Source: G963422275 sp963422275
GTDB lineage: Bacteria > Pseudomonadota > Alphaproteobacteria > Rhodobacterales > Rhodobacteraceae
Direction of reading: 5' to 3'
NCBI GenBank assembly: GCA_963422275.1
Contig: OY729418.1
Coordinates: forward strand, 372,001 to 436,000
Length of the DNA: 64,000 bases
This document shows positions 44,750 through 53,958 of this stretch, piece after piece; position 1 is the first letter of the stretch; each line of letters begins with the position of its first letter. The position numbers were made by a program, and so were the translations under genes. The notes beneath the pieces are model-generated. The model did no database searches. It had not been told where the DNA came from and saw nothing but the letters and a program-made list of their open reading frames with translations.

Positions 44750-45102
44750 TACTCCGCTCCCTCGATCGGGTCCAGTTTCCGGCCGGTAAGCGGATCGACA
44801 CGGTGGCGGCGGATCCGTCGCGGCAGGCGCTTCCGTTCTTCGAGAAGGCCGATGTCATCTTCGGCCATGTCCATCAGGCTCTCGATCCGGTCGATGGTAC
44901 CGAGCGCAACCAAGGCCGCTGCCAGCGAGCCGAGCGTAACGCCGGGGCTGCCGCGCTCAAGACGCTGCAGGACGCCGACGGAGACCCCCATCGCCGCGGC
45001 GAGATCGACTTGGCGAAGCCGCCGCTTGCGTCGGGCAGTCCCGATGTCCTCGCCGAGTATGCGAAGGGCAAGGCGGACGCGGGTTTTCATGTGCGCTTTC
45101 AT
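44746..45102 (-). CDS. hipB: HipB-like XRE antitoxin
   Basis: About 118 residues with an XRE helix-turn-helix (RRKRRLRQVDLAAAMGVSVGVLQRLERGSPGVTLGSLAAAL), the usual HipB fold, and a C-terminal tail ending GRKLDPIEGAEY. Start ATG at 45102 or 45090. HipB neutralises HipA and represses the operon as a dimer. Its partner is cut short by IS1182 sequence, so it is now an orphan repressor. The open frame is intact. Confidence 0.78.
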   Translation of the reverse strand: MKAHMKTRVRLALRILGEDIGTARRKRRLRQVDLAAAMGVSVGVLQRLERGSPGVTLGSLAAALVALGTIDRIESLMDMAEDDIGLLEERKRLPRRIRRHRVDPLTGRKLDPIEGAEY

Positions 45103-45364
45103 AAGAACCCGTATATAATTTCTTAAATCTGTGAGCAATTTGTTTAAAGTGCTTGAATGGCGAACCGTCTTTCAGACTGCCGTTTATGAGCGCCTTGAAA
45201 GCGGAGTTGCGCGGGATATCGTGAATCGCTGTTGACCGACCGTTCATGACGCCGTACCCTGATCACTGCATGCACAAAACAGACCTTCGCCTTGATGCTC
45301 TCTGTTTCGGGGGGGGGCGCAGCGAGCTTGCCGGAAATGATTGAAGGTGTTGGAGGAGGCAGAA

Positions 45365-46366
45365 ATGACCGACTACCAGGAAATCAAGAACCTGATACGG
45401 GAATACTATGCGGAACTGGATCGTGCCCCGCCAGGAAAGGTGGGAGCCGTGATTGGAAGCTATTCAGCGCCTGGCTACCGCTGGCGCGGAATGCATCCAT
45501 TCAATGAACTGGAAAGCCCGGAAGCGGCCGGCGAAACATTCTGGGAACCTTTCCGCTCAGCGATCTCCCCCATACAGAGGCGTCCCGATGTATTCATGGC
45601 AGGAACCAACGACATCGAGCCGGTCGGGGGCAACTGGGTGTGCTGCATGGGGCATCTTCTTGGGCTTTTCGACGAAAACTGGCTTGGAATCCCCGCAACA
45701 GGAAAGATGGTGTTCCTGCGGTTTGTCGAGTTTCATGAGGTCGAGGCTGGCAAGATCTGCCAGACAGCGCTGTTTTTGGACATACCCAGCGTGATGCGGC
45801 AAGCAGGACTGGACCCCTTCCCCCCAGAAACAGGCGCCTGGTTCCTGACGCCCGGCCCGAAGACCCACGACGGGCTGCTTTACGACAAGCAGGACTCCTC
45901 CGAATCCCTGAAGACAATGGACTTGATCAACAGGATGATCGACGATCTCGTGAATTCCAAAATGGAATCACCGCAGGACGAACTCGCGAGAACATGGCAC
46001 GACGACATGATCTGGTTCGGACCGACAGGCATAGGAGCTGCCTATACGCGCCGCCGGTATCAGGAGCAGCACCAGGGGCCATTCCGGGACGGACTTGAAG
46101 ACATAACGTTCAACGGCCATGTGTGCCGGTTCTCGGAAGGAATGTTCGGAGGATTCTTCGGATGGCCGAATCTGACGATGAAACCGACCGGCGGCTTCAT
46201 GGGATTTCCGGCGGCGGGCAGCACCGCCGACATGCGTGTCGTGGACATTTACAGAAGGGATGGCGGCCTGCTGGCAGAAAACTGGATTTTCATCGATCTC
46301 CTGTATTTCTACCTGCAGCAAGGGGTGGACATCCTTTCCCGAATGAAAAGAATTTGCAGGACCTGA
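45365..46366 (+). CDS. two-domain NTF2/SnoaL-fold protein
   Basis: A 333-residue protein from the ATG at 45365 (GGAGG upstream). The first NTF2-like domain covers about residues 5-150 (EIKNLIREYYAELDRA to ICQTALFLDIPSVM) and the second about 180-325 (ELARTWHDDMIWFGPTGIG, LLAENWIFIDLLYFYLQQG). The second domain shares the WHxDMIWxGPxGxG signature with the single-domain protein at 34852-35292. The PLP-enzyme gene downstream on the same strand, 146 bp away, could be functionally linked. It is probably involved in metabolising a small hydrophobic or amino-acid-derived compound; the reaction is unknown. Confidence 0.82.
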   Translation: MTDYQEIKNLIREYYAELDRAPPGKVGAVIGSYSAPGYRWRGMHPFNELESPEAAGETFWEPFRSAISPIQRRPDVFMAGTNDIEPVGGNWVCCMGHLLGLFDENWLGIPATGKMVFLRFVEFHEVEAGKICQTALFLDIPSVMRQAGLDPFPPETGAWFLTPGPKTHDGLLYDKQDSSESLKTMDLINRMIDDLVNSKMESPQDELARTWHDDMIWFGPTGIGAAYTRRRYQEQHQGPFRDGLEDITFNGHVCRFSEGMFGGFFGWPNLTMKPTGGFMGFPAAGSTADMRVVDIYRRDGGLLAENWIFIDLLYFYLQQGVDILSRMKRICRT

Positions 46367-46512
46367 ACAGCGCGACCTTGCCTGTCATACCTTGGAACGC
46401 AATGAAGTTGCGGCAGATTTTGGGGACAGCTCACCTGATTTTTTTCGAATGCGCAAGCCCGCAATAATTGAACCACTAGACCTCAATAGTGAGAAACCGG
46501 AGTCGAAGTTTC

Positions 46513-47484
46513 ATGTTTGAACGCCAGGAAATCGAGGAAGCGTCCCGTCTCGTCTACTCTTCGATGGACCCGACACCGCAGATCGCTTGGCCGATACTGG
46601 AGAAAGAGGTCGGCGCCAAGGTCTGGGTCAAGCATGAAAACCACACCCCGACCGGAGCCTTCAAGGTCAGGGGCGGCATCACATTCATCGATTGGCTCGT
46701 GCGAACCCACCCTGGCATCCCGGGAATCGCAACTGCAACGAGAGGCAACCATGGGCAGAGCATCGCCCGCGCTGCCGTTCGCGCCGGACTGACGGCGAAA
46801 ATTCTCGTGCCCCGGGACAATTCGGTAGAGAAAAATGCCGCCATGCGCTCATTCGGCGCGGACCTGATCGAATTCGGCGACGACTTTGACGAGTCCCGTG
46901 TCGAGGCGGAAAGAATTTCCCGCGACGAGGGCCTTCATCTCGTGCCGCCATTTCACGACGAGCTTGTACGGGGCGTGGCGACCTATGCCCTCGAGCTGTT
47001 CTCGGCCGTTAGCGATCTGGGCATCGTATATGTTCCGATCGGATGCGGGTCCGGAATCTGCGCCATGATCTCGATGCGGGACGCGTTGGGACTCGACACG
47101 GAGGTCGTTGGAGTTGTCTCCGAGAATGCGCCGACCGCCAAGCTCTCGGTTGAATCCGGAAAACTCGTCGAGACCAACTCCGCCAGCACGTTTGCAGACG
47201 GAATCGCGGTGCGCGTTCCGGTCAAGAAAGCGTTTGACATCTACTCCACCGGCACGGCGCGAATCGTGTCGGTTTCGGAAACGGAGATCGCCGATGCGGT
47301 GCGCTTGTTGTATCGTGCCACCCACAATCTGGCTGAGGGCGCGGGTGCCGCCTCGCTCGCCGCCCTGCTGCAGGAGCGTGACTTGCAAAACGGCCGGGAA
47401 GCCGCCGTGATCATGAGCGGCGGCAATATCGACGCGCCTTGGTTTGCCAAGATATTGGCGGGCGGAATCCCGAGCGTGAACTGA
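46513..47484 (+). CDS. threonine/serine dehydratase-like PLP enzyme
   Basis: Fold-type II PLP enzyme, 323 residues. The PLP Lys lies in TPTGAFKVRGG, the substrate loop is TRGNHGQS, and the glycine-rich phosphate cup is PIGCGSGICAM. Dehydratases of this group convert threonine, serine or hydroxylated analogues to oxo acids. The sequence has no C-terminal ACT domain, so it is a catabolic, not feedback-regulated, form. Related enzymes also act on hydroxy-amino acids such as hydroxyaspartate. The start at 46513 drops eight residues from the longest frame. It converges on ilvE. Confidence 0.85.
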   Translation: MFERQEIEEASRLVYSSMDPTPQIAWPILEKEVGAKVWVKHENHTPTGAFKVRGGITFIDWLVRTHPGIPGIATATRGNHGQSIARAAVRAGLTAKILVPRDNSVEKNAAMRSFGADLIEFGDDFDESRVEAERISRDEGLHLVPPFHDELVRGVATYALELFSAVSDLGIVYVPIGCGSGICAMISMRDALGLDTEVVGVVSENAPTAKLSVESGKLVETNSASTFADGIAVRVPVKKAFDIYSTGTARIVSVSETEIADAVRLLYRATHNLAEGAGAASLAALLQERDLQNGREAAVIMSGGNIDAPWFAKILAGGIPSVN

Positions 47485-47501
47485 CTGGAGTGCCCGTCAG
47501 T

Positions 47502-48371
47502 TCATGATCGCACGAGCTTCTCGTAATCTTCCGCGATCACGCGAGTCAGACTGCCAACCTCGAAATTGTAGTCGCCGATCTGGCCAACGGGGGTCACCTC
47601 TGCAGCGGTGCCCGTGAGCCAGCACTGTTCGAAGTCTTCCATCTCCCTTGGCAGGATGTGCCGCTCGTGGATCTTGATCTGCCGGTCCTTGAGCAGCCCG
47701 ATGACAGTTTGTCGGGTGATGCCGTTTAGAAAACAGTCTGGAAGTGGAGTGTGAACCTCCTCGCCCTTCACGAAGAAGACATTTGCACCGGTCGCCTCCG
47801 CGACATAACCTCGATAGTCCATCATCATTGAGTCCGAGCATCCTTTCGCTTCGGCATCATGCTTGGAAATCGTGCAGATCATGTATAGCCCGGCAGCCTT
47901 GGCATGACTTGGAATGGTTTCGGGGCTGGGGCGCTTCCACTTGGAAATGTCCAACTTTGCCCCCTTGTACTTGGCGTCGCCGTAGTAGGCACCCCACTCC
48001 CAAGTCGAAATTGCAAGCCGGCTTCGATTTCGCCGAGCCGCCACACCCATGTCCTCTCCCGCCGAACGCCAAACCAATGGGCGCACGTATGCGTCCATCA
48101 GGCCGTTCGCGGCCATGACGTCGGCCTTCGCCTTCTCAATTTCCTCGATGGTGTACTCGACCGGTATCTGCAGCAACCTCGCCGATTGCAGAAGTCGCTC
48201 AGTATGCTTCCGGCTCTCGAATATCTTTCCTCCGTACGCTCGCTCGCCTTCAAACACCGAGGATCCGTAGTGCATGGCATGGGTCAGGATATGAACGTTT
48301 GCCTCTCGCCAAGGCACGAGTTCTCCATCCCACCAAATGAAGCCGTCGCGGTCATCGTACGATCCGGGCAT
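47502..48371 (-). CDS. ilvE: branched-chain amino acid aminotransferase
   Basis: A 289-residue fold-type IV aminotransferase for leucine, isoleucine and valine. WDGELVPWREANVHILTHAMHYGSSVFEG is the typical opening, the PLP Lys lies in SHAKAAGLY, and MMMDYRGYVAEATGANVFFV binds the cofactor phosphate. It is complete, ending near 47502, convergent with the dehydratase. It is divergent from petP across a 186-bp gap, the usual Rhodobacterales arrangement. Confidence 0.95.
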   Translation of the reverse strand: MPGSYDDRDGFIWWDGELVPWREANVHILTHAMHYGSSVFEGERAYGGKIFESRKHTERLLQSARLLQIPVEYTIEEIEKAKADVMAANGLMDAYVRPLVWRSAGEDMGVAARRNRSRLAISTWEWGAYYGDAKYKGAKLDISKWKRPSPETIPSHAKAAGLYMICTISKHDAEAKGCSDSMMMDYRGYVAEATGANVFFVKGEEVHTPLPDCFLNGITRQTVIGLLKDRQIKIHERHILPREMEDFEQCWLTGTAAEVTPVGQIGDYNFEVGSLTRVIAEDYEKLVRS

Positions 48372-48489
48372 GCTGTTTCCCCTTCAACTTTCCCGCGCAT
48401 TGGCGACAAGTCATGAAATTTCATTTACGCACAGCCTTCAAGACTGACCGTCGAAATGCAACTGATGCACCAATTTACGCTGGCAATTC

Positions 48490-48534
48490 AATAATGTCAA
48501 TAAGGTTGACTTATTTTTTGCGATGCCGTAGCTT
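48490..48534 (+). promoter_or_regulatory. petP promoter with overlapping MarR-type palindrome
   Basis: TTGACT at 48506-48511 and TAGCTT at 48529-48534 are separated by exactly 17 bp, a good sigma-70 promoter, about 24 bp before the petP ATG. An inverted repeat, AATAATGTCAA (48490-48500) and TTGACTTATT (48506-48515), overlaps the -35 box. Its size and symmetry fit a MarR-family operator, so PetP may repress its own operon. Confidence 0.6.
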
Positions 48535-48557
48535 AATTCGAATCCTCGGGCACGAGC

Positions 48558-49070
48558 ATGCAGGACAACGTGACTTCAGGCGACAAAAGCGGCGACAAGC
48601 GTCTCTTTCTCACAGATGACCAGTTGAGAAAGGGAATCGAGGCGATGTTCTTCGCCTACAGAGGGTTTACTGCGGACCCTGACCGCATCCTTGAGGAATA
48701 CAGCTATGGCAGGGCACATCACAGGGCCATACATTTCATAAACCGGCAGCCCGGAACCACGGTAAGCAACTTGATCCTGATTCTCGGAGTGACCAAGCAA
48801 TCGTTGAACCGGGTGCTGCGCAAGCTTGTCGAGAACGGACTGGTCGATGTGACAGTGGGCGAGGAAGACCGGAGGACTCGTCGACTGCACTTGACCAAAG
48901 AGGGCCAGCAGCTGGAGCGAAGGCTTTTCGAGGCACAGCGCAAGCGGATGAGAGCGGCGTACCGGGCAACCGGTCCCGAAGCCGTCGCAGGTTTTCGAGC
49001 AGTTCTCGAGCAAATCATGGACACCAGATTCCGCTCCGAAACCATGCAGGAAGGCAGAAAGGATGGATAG
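48558..49070 (+). CDS. petP: MarR-family regulator PetP
   Basis: A 170-residue winged-helix regulator. IHFINRQPGTTVSNLILILGVTKQSLNRVLRKLVENGLVDV is the helix-turn-helix, and GEEDRRTRRLHLTKEG is the wing. The pair petP-petR is known from Rhodobacter, where the response regulator is encoded just downstream, and here the genes overlap by 8 bp. A palindrome overlapping its promoter suggests autoregulation. It is divergent from ilvE. Confidence 0.88.
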   Translation: MQDNVTSGDKSGDKRLFLTDDQLRKGIEAMFFAYRGFTADPDRILEEYSYGRAHHRAIHFINRQPGTTVSNLILILGVTKQSLNRVLRKLVENGLVDVTVGEEDRRTRRLHLTKEGQQLERRLFEAQRKRMRAAYRATGPEAVAGFRAVLEQIMDTRFRSETMQEGRKDG

Positions 49071-49770
49071 TCGACCCAATTCCGGAAGCTTCCACATCCT
49101 GCTCGTCGACGATGACTTGAGAATTCGCCAGTTGCTCCAGAAATTTCTGATCAGGAACGGCTATTGGTGCACCGAAGCCCGAGATGCGGCACACGCGTCC
49201 CACCTGCTCGAGCTCTTCAAATTCGACATGATCATTCTCGACATCATGATGCCGGGCGAGGACGGCGTCAGTTTCGCCAAGCGCCTGCGCGAACGTACAG
49301 AAGTTCCGATCATTTTCCTCTCCGCAAAGGGGAACGTCGAGGATCGGGTCGACGGTCTCAAAGCCGGTGCGGATGACTACGTTTCGAAACCGTTTGAACC
49401 GGATGAGCTTCTCCTGAGAATGCAGGCAGTTCTTCGAAGGATGCAGTTTGTCGGTGACGAGATGCCGACCGAGGTCATGCTGGGGAAATACCTGTTCGAC
49501 ATGGAACGCGGCGAACTGTGGCTCGATGATCGACAAGTAAGGCTTTCGCCTTCTGAGGTGTTCATGATGCGCAGGCTGGCCAAGACGCCAAGCCAGCCCA
49601 TTGACCGCACAGAGCTATTCGACGGAGCGAGCGAGCATGACTTTCAGGCGCTTGACCGGGCAGTCCATCTCAGAGTCGCGAGGCTGCGCAAGAAACTTGA
49701 GGAAGACCCGCGCAATCCGCTGTATCTGAAGACAGTGCGCGGGAAAGGCTATATGCTGGTTCCCGACTGA
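49063..49770 (+). CDS. petR: OmpR-type response regulator PetR
   Basis: A 235-residue two-domain response regulator. The receiver domain has HILLVDDDLR (acidic pocket), the phospho-acceptor Asp in MIILDIMMPGEDG, Thr/Ser-position ...FLSAKG and Lys in DDYVSKPFEP. The C-terminal winged helix (QVRLSPSEVFMMRRL, VHLRVARLRKKLEEDP, VRGKGYML) binds DNA. No sensor kinase gene is adjacent, as is usual for petR. In Rhodobacter it affects cytochrome gene expression. It is coupled to petP by overlap. Confidence 0.9.
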   Translation: MDSRPNSGSFHILLVDDDLRIRQLLQKFLIRNGYWCTEARDAAHASHLLELFKFDMIILDIMMPGEDGVSFAKRLRERTEVPIIFLSAKGNVEDRVDGLKAGADDYVSKPFEPDELLLRMQAVLRRMQFVGDEMPTEVMLGKYLFDMERGELWLDDRQVRLSPSEVFMMRRLAKTPSQPIDRTELFDGASEHDFQALDRAVHLRVARLRKKLEEDPRNPLYLKTVRGKGYMLVPD

Positions 49771-49890
49771 CAATTTTCACGGCTTCCTGCTCCCGGCGAC
49801 TGCCTAACGCAGATGAAGTTCGCGCAATCACTTGAATGCCGCTGTCGACGGACTCCAAAAGACATCAAGCAAGCAACTGAGAAAGCCAGA

Positions 49891-50826
49891 ATGACCACTG
49901 CATTGATTGCCCACGCCGACTGTCTCAATCACCAAACGCCGTCCGGACACCCCGAGAGAGCGGCACGGCTGGAGGCTCTGTTTGCCCACTTCAAGTCCAC
50001 GAAATATAGTGGCCTGCTCCGGGTCGAGGCGCCCCTATGCGACGAGCAAGCCATTCTGCGCGTTCATCCTGCGAACTACATCGATGCGATCCGAAGGAGA
50101 GTTCCGGCGCACGGCCACACCAGCCTCGACGCAGACACGCATCTTTCTCCCAACTCGCTGACCGCAGCTCTCAGAGCGGCAGGCGCGGCGGTCTGCGCGG
50201 TGGACCTTGTCATTCAGGGCAAGGCGAGCAACGCCTTCTGCGCCACGCGCCCGCCTGGCCATCATGCGGAAACCTCACGAGCGATGGGCTTCTGCGTATT
50301 CGGAAACGTGGCGATTGCAGCAATGCATGCGCTGGAAGTTCTTGGCCTCGAACGTGTGGCAATAGTCGACTTTGACGTGCACCATGGAAACGGCACAAGC
50401 AACCTGCTGTGGGATGAACCACGCGCCCTGTTCGCGTCCACGCATCAAATGCCCTGCTATCCTGGCACGGGCGCGTCATCGGAAACGGGCGCGCATGGGC
50501 AGATCGTGAACGTTCCGCTTGCTCCGGGAGAGGGCAGCGTCGAATTCAGGGATGGCATGAAACGGATCATTCTGCCGCGATTGGACGCGCACGACCCTCA
50601 ACTGATCTTGGTATCGGCAGGCTTTGATGCTCACGCAAGAGATCCGCTTGCCAATCTTGAACTGCGTGAAGATGACTACACGTGGGTAACGAACGCGATT
50701 CTCGACATAGCCGAAACTCGTTGTGCCGGACGAGTTGTTTCATGCCTTGAGGGCGGTTATGATCTGTTGGCATTGGAAGCGTCAGTTGCGGCGCATATGC
50801 AGGTATTGATGGAGCGCGGCAAATGA
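49891..50826 (+). CDS. histone-deacetylase-family protein
   Basis: A 311-residue zinc deacetylase of the HDAC/acetylpolyamine amidohydrolase class. SGHPERAAR near the start, RPPGHHAE (catalytic His pair), DFDVHHGNGT and SAGFDAH (zinc ligands) and the late LEGGYDL are all present, so it should be active. Bacterial members deacetylate polyamines, acetoin-like or other small amides, or proteins. The ATG at 49891 is chosen because the upstream frame (to 49813) does not match. Its stop overlaps the xseB start. Confidence 0.9.
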   Translation: MTTALIAHADCLNHQTPSGHPERAARLEALFAHFKSTKYSGLLRVEAPLCDEQAILRVHPANYIDAIRRRVPAHGHTSLDADTHLSPNSLTAALRAAGAAVCAVDLVIQGKASNAFCATRPPGHHAETSRAMGFCVFGNVAIAAMHALEVLGLERVAIVDFDVHHGNGTSNLLWDEPRALFASTHQMPCYPGTGASSETGAHGQIVNVPLAPGEGSVEFRDGMKRIILPRLDAHDPQLILVSAGFDAHARDPLANLELREDDYTWVTNAILDIAETRCAGRVVSCLEGGYDLLALEASVAAHMQVLMERGK

Positions 50827-51059
50827 CAGAGAAACCAATCGGCGAAATGACATTTGAGGAGGCCTTGGCGGAACTTGACGGCATTGTTCAGGCGCTTGAG
50901 TCGGGGGACACGCCGCTGGAGGAATCCATCAAGCTTTACGAGCGGGGGAATCGGCTCAAGAAACGTTGCCAAGAAGCTCTCAGCGCTGCTGAGGAGAAGG
51001 TGGAGAGAATAACGCTGGACGCTGGACGACCGTCGGGAAGCGTGTCTTACGAAGAATAG
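50823..51059 (+). CDS. xseB: exodeoxyribonuclease VII small subunit
   Basis: A 78-residue helical subunit that joins XseA to degrade single-stranded DNA. MTFEEALAELDGIVQALESGDTPLEESIKLYERGNRLKKRC is the family signature. It overlaps the deacetylase gene by 4 bp. In relatives a polyprenyl synthetase and dxs usually follow, but here no gene is found for 450 bp and then a convergent ABC exporter. Confidence 0.94.
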   Translation: MTEKPIGEMTFEEALAELDGIVQALESGDTPLEESIKLYERGNRLKKRCQEALSAAEEKVERITLDAGRPSGSVSYEE

Positions 51060-51511
51060 AATCCGTCACAGCGGGCAGTGCTCGGCAGCTGTCGCCGCAC
51101 TTTCACGTCCCGCAAGTCTGATTCCAGCCAGCGCGTGCAGCTCAGGCCGGAGCCCGAAGCGCATTTCGCTGAACGGGCGATTTGCGAAGTGCTGGACAAC
51201 CGCTCACAGGCTGGCAAGGTTGGGTGCATCATGGCGCTTTCGCCATAATAGAGCGAACGAATGCGCTTCTCGAACAATCGCGGTCCCCAGACAGTGTTGC
51301 GCCCGTCAAACGTCCGAGCAAGAGGCTCGCATGAATCTCCGGCTGCGATACAACACTGAACCGGGTGTTCCCTAAGTCGTCCAGCCTGCTTGATACCCTC
51401 GCCGCCTAGCTGCTCGTTCAGCGATTGCATCGTTTGGCCAGCGTTTTTTCCGGTGCAGTCATCCGAATTTGTCCCGCCCGGACGAAATTGCCGCCAGCGC
51501 CGTCTCAGCGC
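51060..51511. other. no gene seen after xseB
   Basis: About 450 bp, with only unconvincing short frames on both strands. The isoprenoid genes often found here in relatives (ispA, dxs) are absent, so the synteny block has been broken at this point. Confidence 0.5.
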
Positions 51512-53347
51512 TTACTCGGCTGCCTGATTCAAGCCAGCGAAACCACTCAGCTGCTTGTCCCAGTGCTGGGCGAATATCCCGCCCTTGGCAAGCAGTTCGT
51601 CGTGCGACCCCTGCTCAGCGACCCGTCCCCGGTCCATGACAATTATTCGGTGCATGCGAAGGATTGTGGAAAGTCTGTGCGCGATCGCAATAACCGTCTT
51701 GTCTCTCATCACGTTGCGCAGCGCGTCCTGAATCGAGGCCTCGATTGTGGAGTCCAGCGCGGATGTCGCCTCGTCGAGAATCAGTATGGGAGCGTCTTTC
51801 AAGACGGCGCGCGCAAGAGCAATGCGCTGCCTCTGCCCACCCGAAAGCTTCACTCCACGCTCACCCAGATATGCGTCGTATCCATATCGACCGGCCTGAT
51901 CGGAAAGATCGAGAATGTAATCATGCGCCTCGGCCTTGACGGATGCTTCGATAACCTCTTCGCGGGTTGCATCCGGCTTGCCGTACCGGATGTTGTCAAG
52001 CGCGGATCTGTTGAACATTGCAGTTTCCTGGGTCACCATGCTGATCTGCCGCCTCAGGCTCTCCTGGGTTACCTTCCTCAGGTCGTGTCCATCTACCGTG
52101 ATCTGACCAGTGTCCGGGTCGTAGAGGCGCAGAAGCAACGCGGCGAGAGTGGACTTTCCAGCCCCGCTCGGGCCGACGAGTCCAACATGCTCTCCCGGCT
52201 CCACCAGAAGGTTTATGTCGTGCAGTCCACCATCCCGGTGATCGTACGCAAAGCTCACGTTGTGAAAGGCGATGCGGCCTGAAACCGGCGAAAGTTTCTC
52301 TGCATCGCTGAGATCTGTCATCCGGTGAGGCCTGGCCAGAGTCCGCATTCCGTCCTCGGCCTCGCCGACGTTGGAGTAGATCGCCATCAAAACGAAACTT
52401 ACCCAACCTGACATTTGAGCGATCCGAAGCGAAATCGCGCCGGTCGCGACAATGTCTCCCGCACTCGCGACGCCGCGCGTCCAAAGCAGAAGCGCTCCGC
52501 CAACCAGCACGACCGGAAGAAAGCCTGAAACTGCCATGAGCGAGAAGCGAAAGGATGACGCGACCAAGCCGAAATCCACCGCCTTGGCACGGAAATTCCC
52601 CATTGCATCCAGGGCGGCGCGGTCCTCGTGCTGGCTGTGCGAAAAGAGCTTCACCGTCCTGATGTTCGTGATCGTGTCCACGATTTGCCCGGACAGAACC
52701 GATCTTGCTCCTGCCCGCAAGCCCGACCGGGCACGGATGCGCGGGAGGAACCAGCGAATCAGGGTAAAGTAGGCAACAAGCCAGATGGCAAGAACGACCG
52801 CGATGCTGAAATCGATTGCGGAAAGCAGCAGCACGGATCCGATCAGAGACGCCAGCGCGTACGAAATCACGTTCACGAATTCCACGACGGTGTCGGTCAC
52901 GGCACGCGATGCCTGAAGCTGCTTCTGGGCAATTCGGCCCGCGAAATCGTCGTCGAAGAAGGAAACCGACTGCTCCATCGTGTGCCGATGCAGGCGCGAG
53001 AGCGTAAGCGCACTAACGTTCGGGGCCACGATGATGGACGATATCGCGGAGCTGGCACCGAATATCACCGGCCTCAGCAACAGAAAGAATGCGGCAGCGC
53101 CTGCAAGCAAGAGCAAATTGTTCTCGAATGCAAGTTCCCGCTCGGCAGCCAGCACGCTGTCGATTACCCATCCAAGTATGAATGCCGTTGAAACTTCAAG
53201 GCTGCCCGCCAGCATTGAGACCGTCGAACCTGCGGCAATCACGGGAAACGCGCCCTTCAGGCACCAGACATAGAATCTGGCGAGTGTCCGGGGCGGGTCG
53301 CCGTCAGCCTTCTGAAAAGGATCGATTAGATCCTGAATGCGCATCAC
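51512..53347 (-). CDS. ABC exporter, fused membrane and ATPase domains (MsbA-like)
   Basis: A 611-residue half-transporter expected to work as a homodimer. The membrane domain covers about residues 30-330 with six hydrophobic segments and coupling-helix sequence such as DTITNIRTVKLFSHSQHE. The nucleotide-binding domain has Walker A GPSGAGKSTL, signature LSGGQRQRIALARA, Walker B ILILDEATSALD and the His loop IAHRLSTI. Likely cargo is lipid, lipid-linked sugar or drug. It stands alone, convergent with xseB. Its start at 53347 is the first ATG of the conserved part. Confidence 0.92.
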   Translation of the reverse strand: MMRIQDLIDPFQKADGDPPRTLARFYVWCLKGAFPVIAAGSTVSMLAGSLEVSTAFILGWVIDSVLAAERELAFENNLLLLAGAAAFFLLLRPVIFGASSAISSIIVAPNVSALTLSRLHRHTMEQSVSFFDDDFAGRIAQKQLQASRAVTDTVVEFVNVISYALASLIGSVLLLSAIDFSIAVVLAIWLVAYFTLIRWFLPRIRARSGLRAGARSVLSGQIVDTITNIRTVKLFSHSQHEDRAALDAMGNFRAKAVDFGLVASSFRFSLMAVSGFLPVVLVGGALLLWTRGVASAGDIVATGAISLRIAQMSGWVSFVLMAIYSNVGEAEDGMRTLARPHRMTDLSDAEKLSPVSGRIAFHNVSFAYDHRDGGLHDINLLVEPGEHVGLVGPSGAGKSTLAALLLRLYDPDTGQITVDGHDLRKVTQESLRRQISMVTQETAMFNRSALDNIRYGKPDATREEVIEASVKAEAHDYILDLSDQAGRYGYDAYLGERGVKLSGGQRQRIALARAVLKDAPILILDEATSALDSTIEASIQDALRNVMRDKTVIAIAHRLSTILRMHRIIVMDRGRVAEQGSHDELLAKGGIFAQHWDKQLSGFAGLNQAAE

Positions 53348-53958
53348 GAATTCCTGAGTTTCCTCATGCGACGCTTTGCGGCTCCGGCCTGAAATGTCGA
53401 AATTGCAATCGAAAATTGGAGCATCTTTGTCCGCGGCAACATAGTTGCGGGCCCAAGTCCCGCCAGAGAATGCATATCCATTGCATCCAAGAGGGTCAGG
53501 ACTTTGTGGCGCAATGAGTTGGAAACCCGATGGCTAGCATGATTCTTGTTGATGCAACAGGTGCTTCCATTTCGAATACGTGGGTGGCGCTTGTGGAACT
53601 CAACCGCGCGGATGTACGGGCCTGCATTGCAGGGATGCGCGAGCGCCTCCGATGCTTCGCCTCGCGCCCAAGATAGCAAGCAATGAGAATTGATTGCTGA
53701 AATCGATGTGCATTTCCGCAAAACTTGCGCCTTTCACTGGTCAGCGCTCCTACAAGCCATTCAGGCTTCAGCGAAAAAGCTGACAATTCGCGTCCACGCA
53801 AGGAGGACGCGGCCAAGATGCGTCGTCGACTCGCGTCATTCAGTTGCACAGCCGGGCGAGAGTTCATTCGCAGCGGCGGCAAACTTAGCATCCAATCTGG
53901 ACGGTCGATGATTTCCAAGGGTGTTCCCAGTTCAAGGACCTTCGAGCAGCATATCCAG
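53348..53958. other. no supportable gene
   Basis: About 610 bp between the ABC exporter and cca. A plus-strand frame from 53530 of under 50 codons (starting MASMILVDATGAS) lacks a ribosome site or known motif. Probably non-coding or decayed. Confidence 0.45.

Noticed and set aside
42779..45118. 779-codon plus-strand open frame
   Set aside because: It is antisense to IS5, IS1182, hipA and hipB sequences and is low-complexity, rich in Arg, Pro and Ser. No domain is recognisable.
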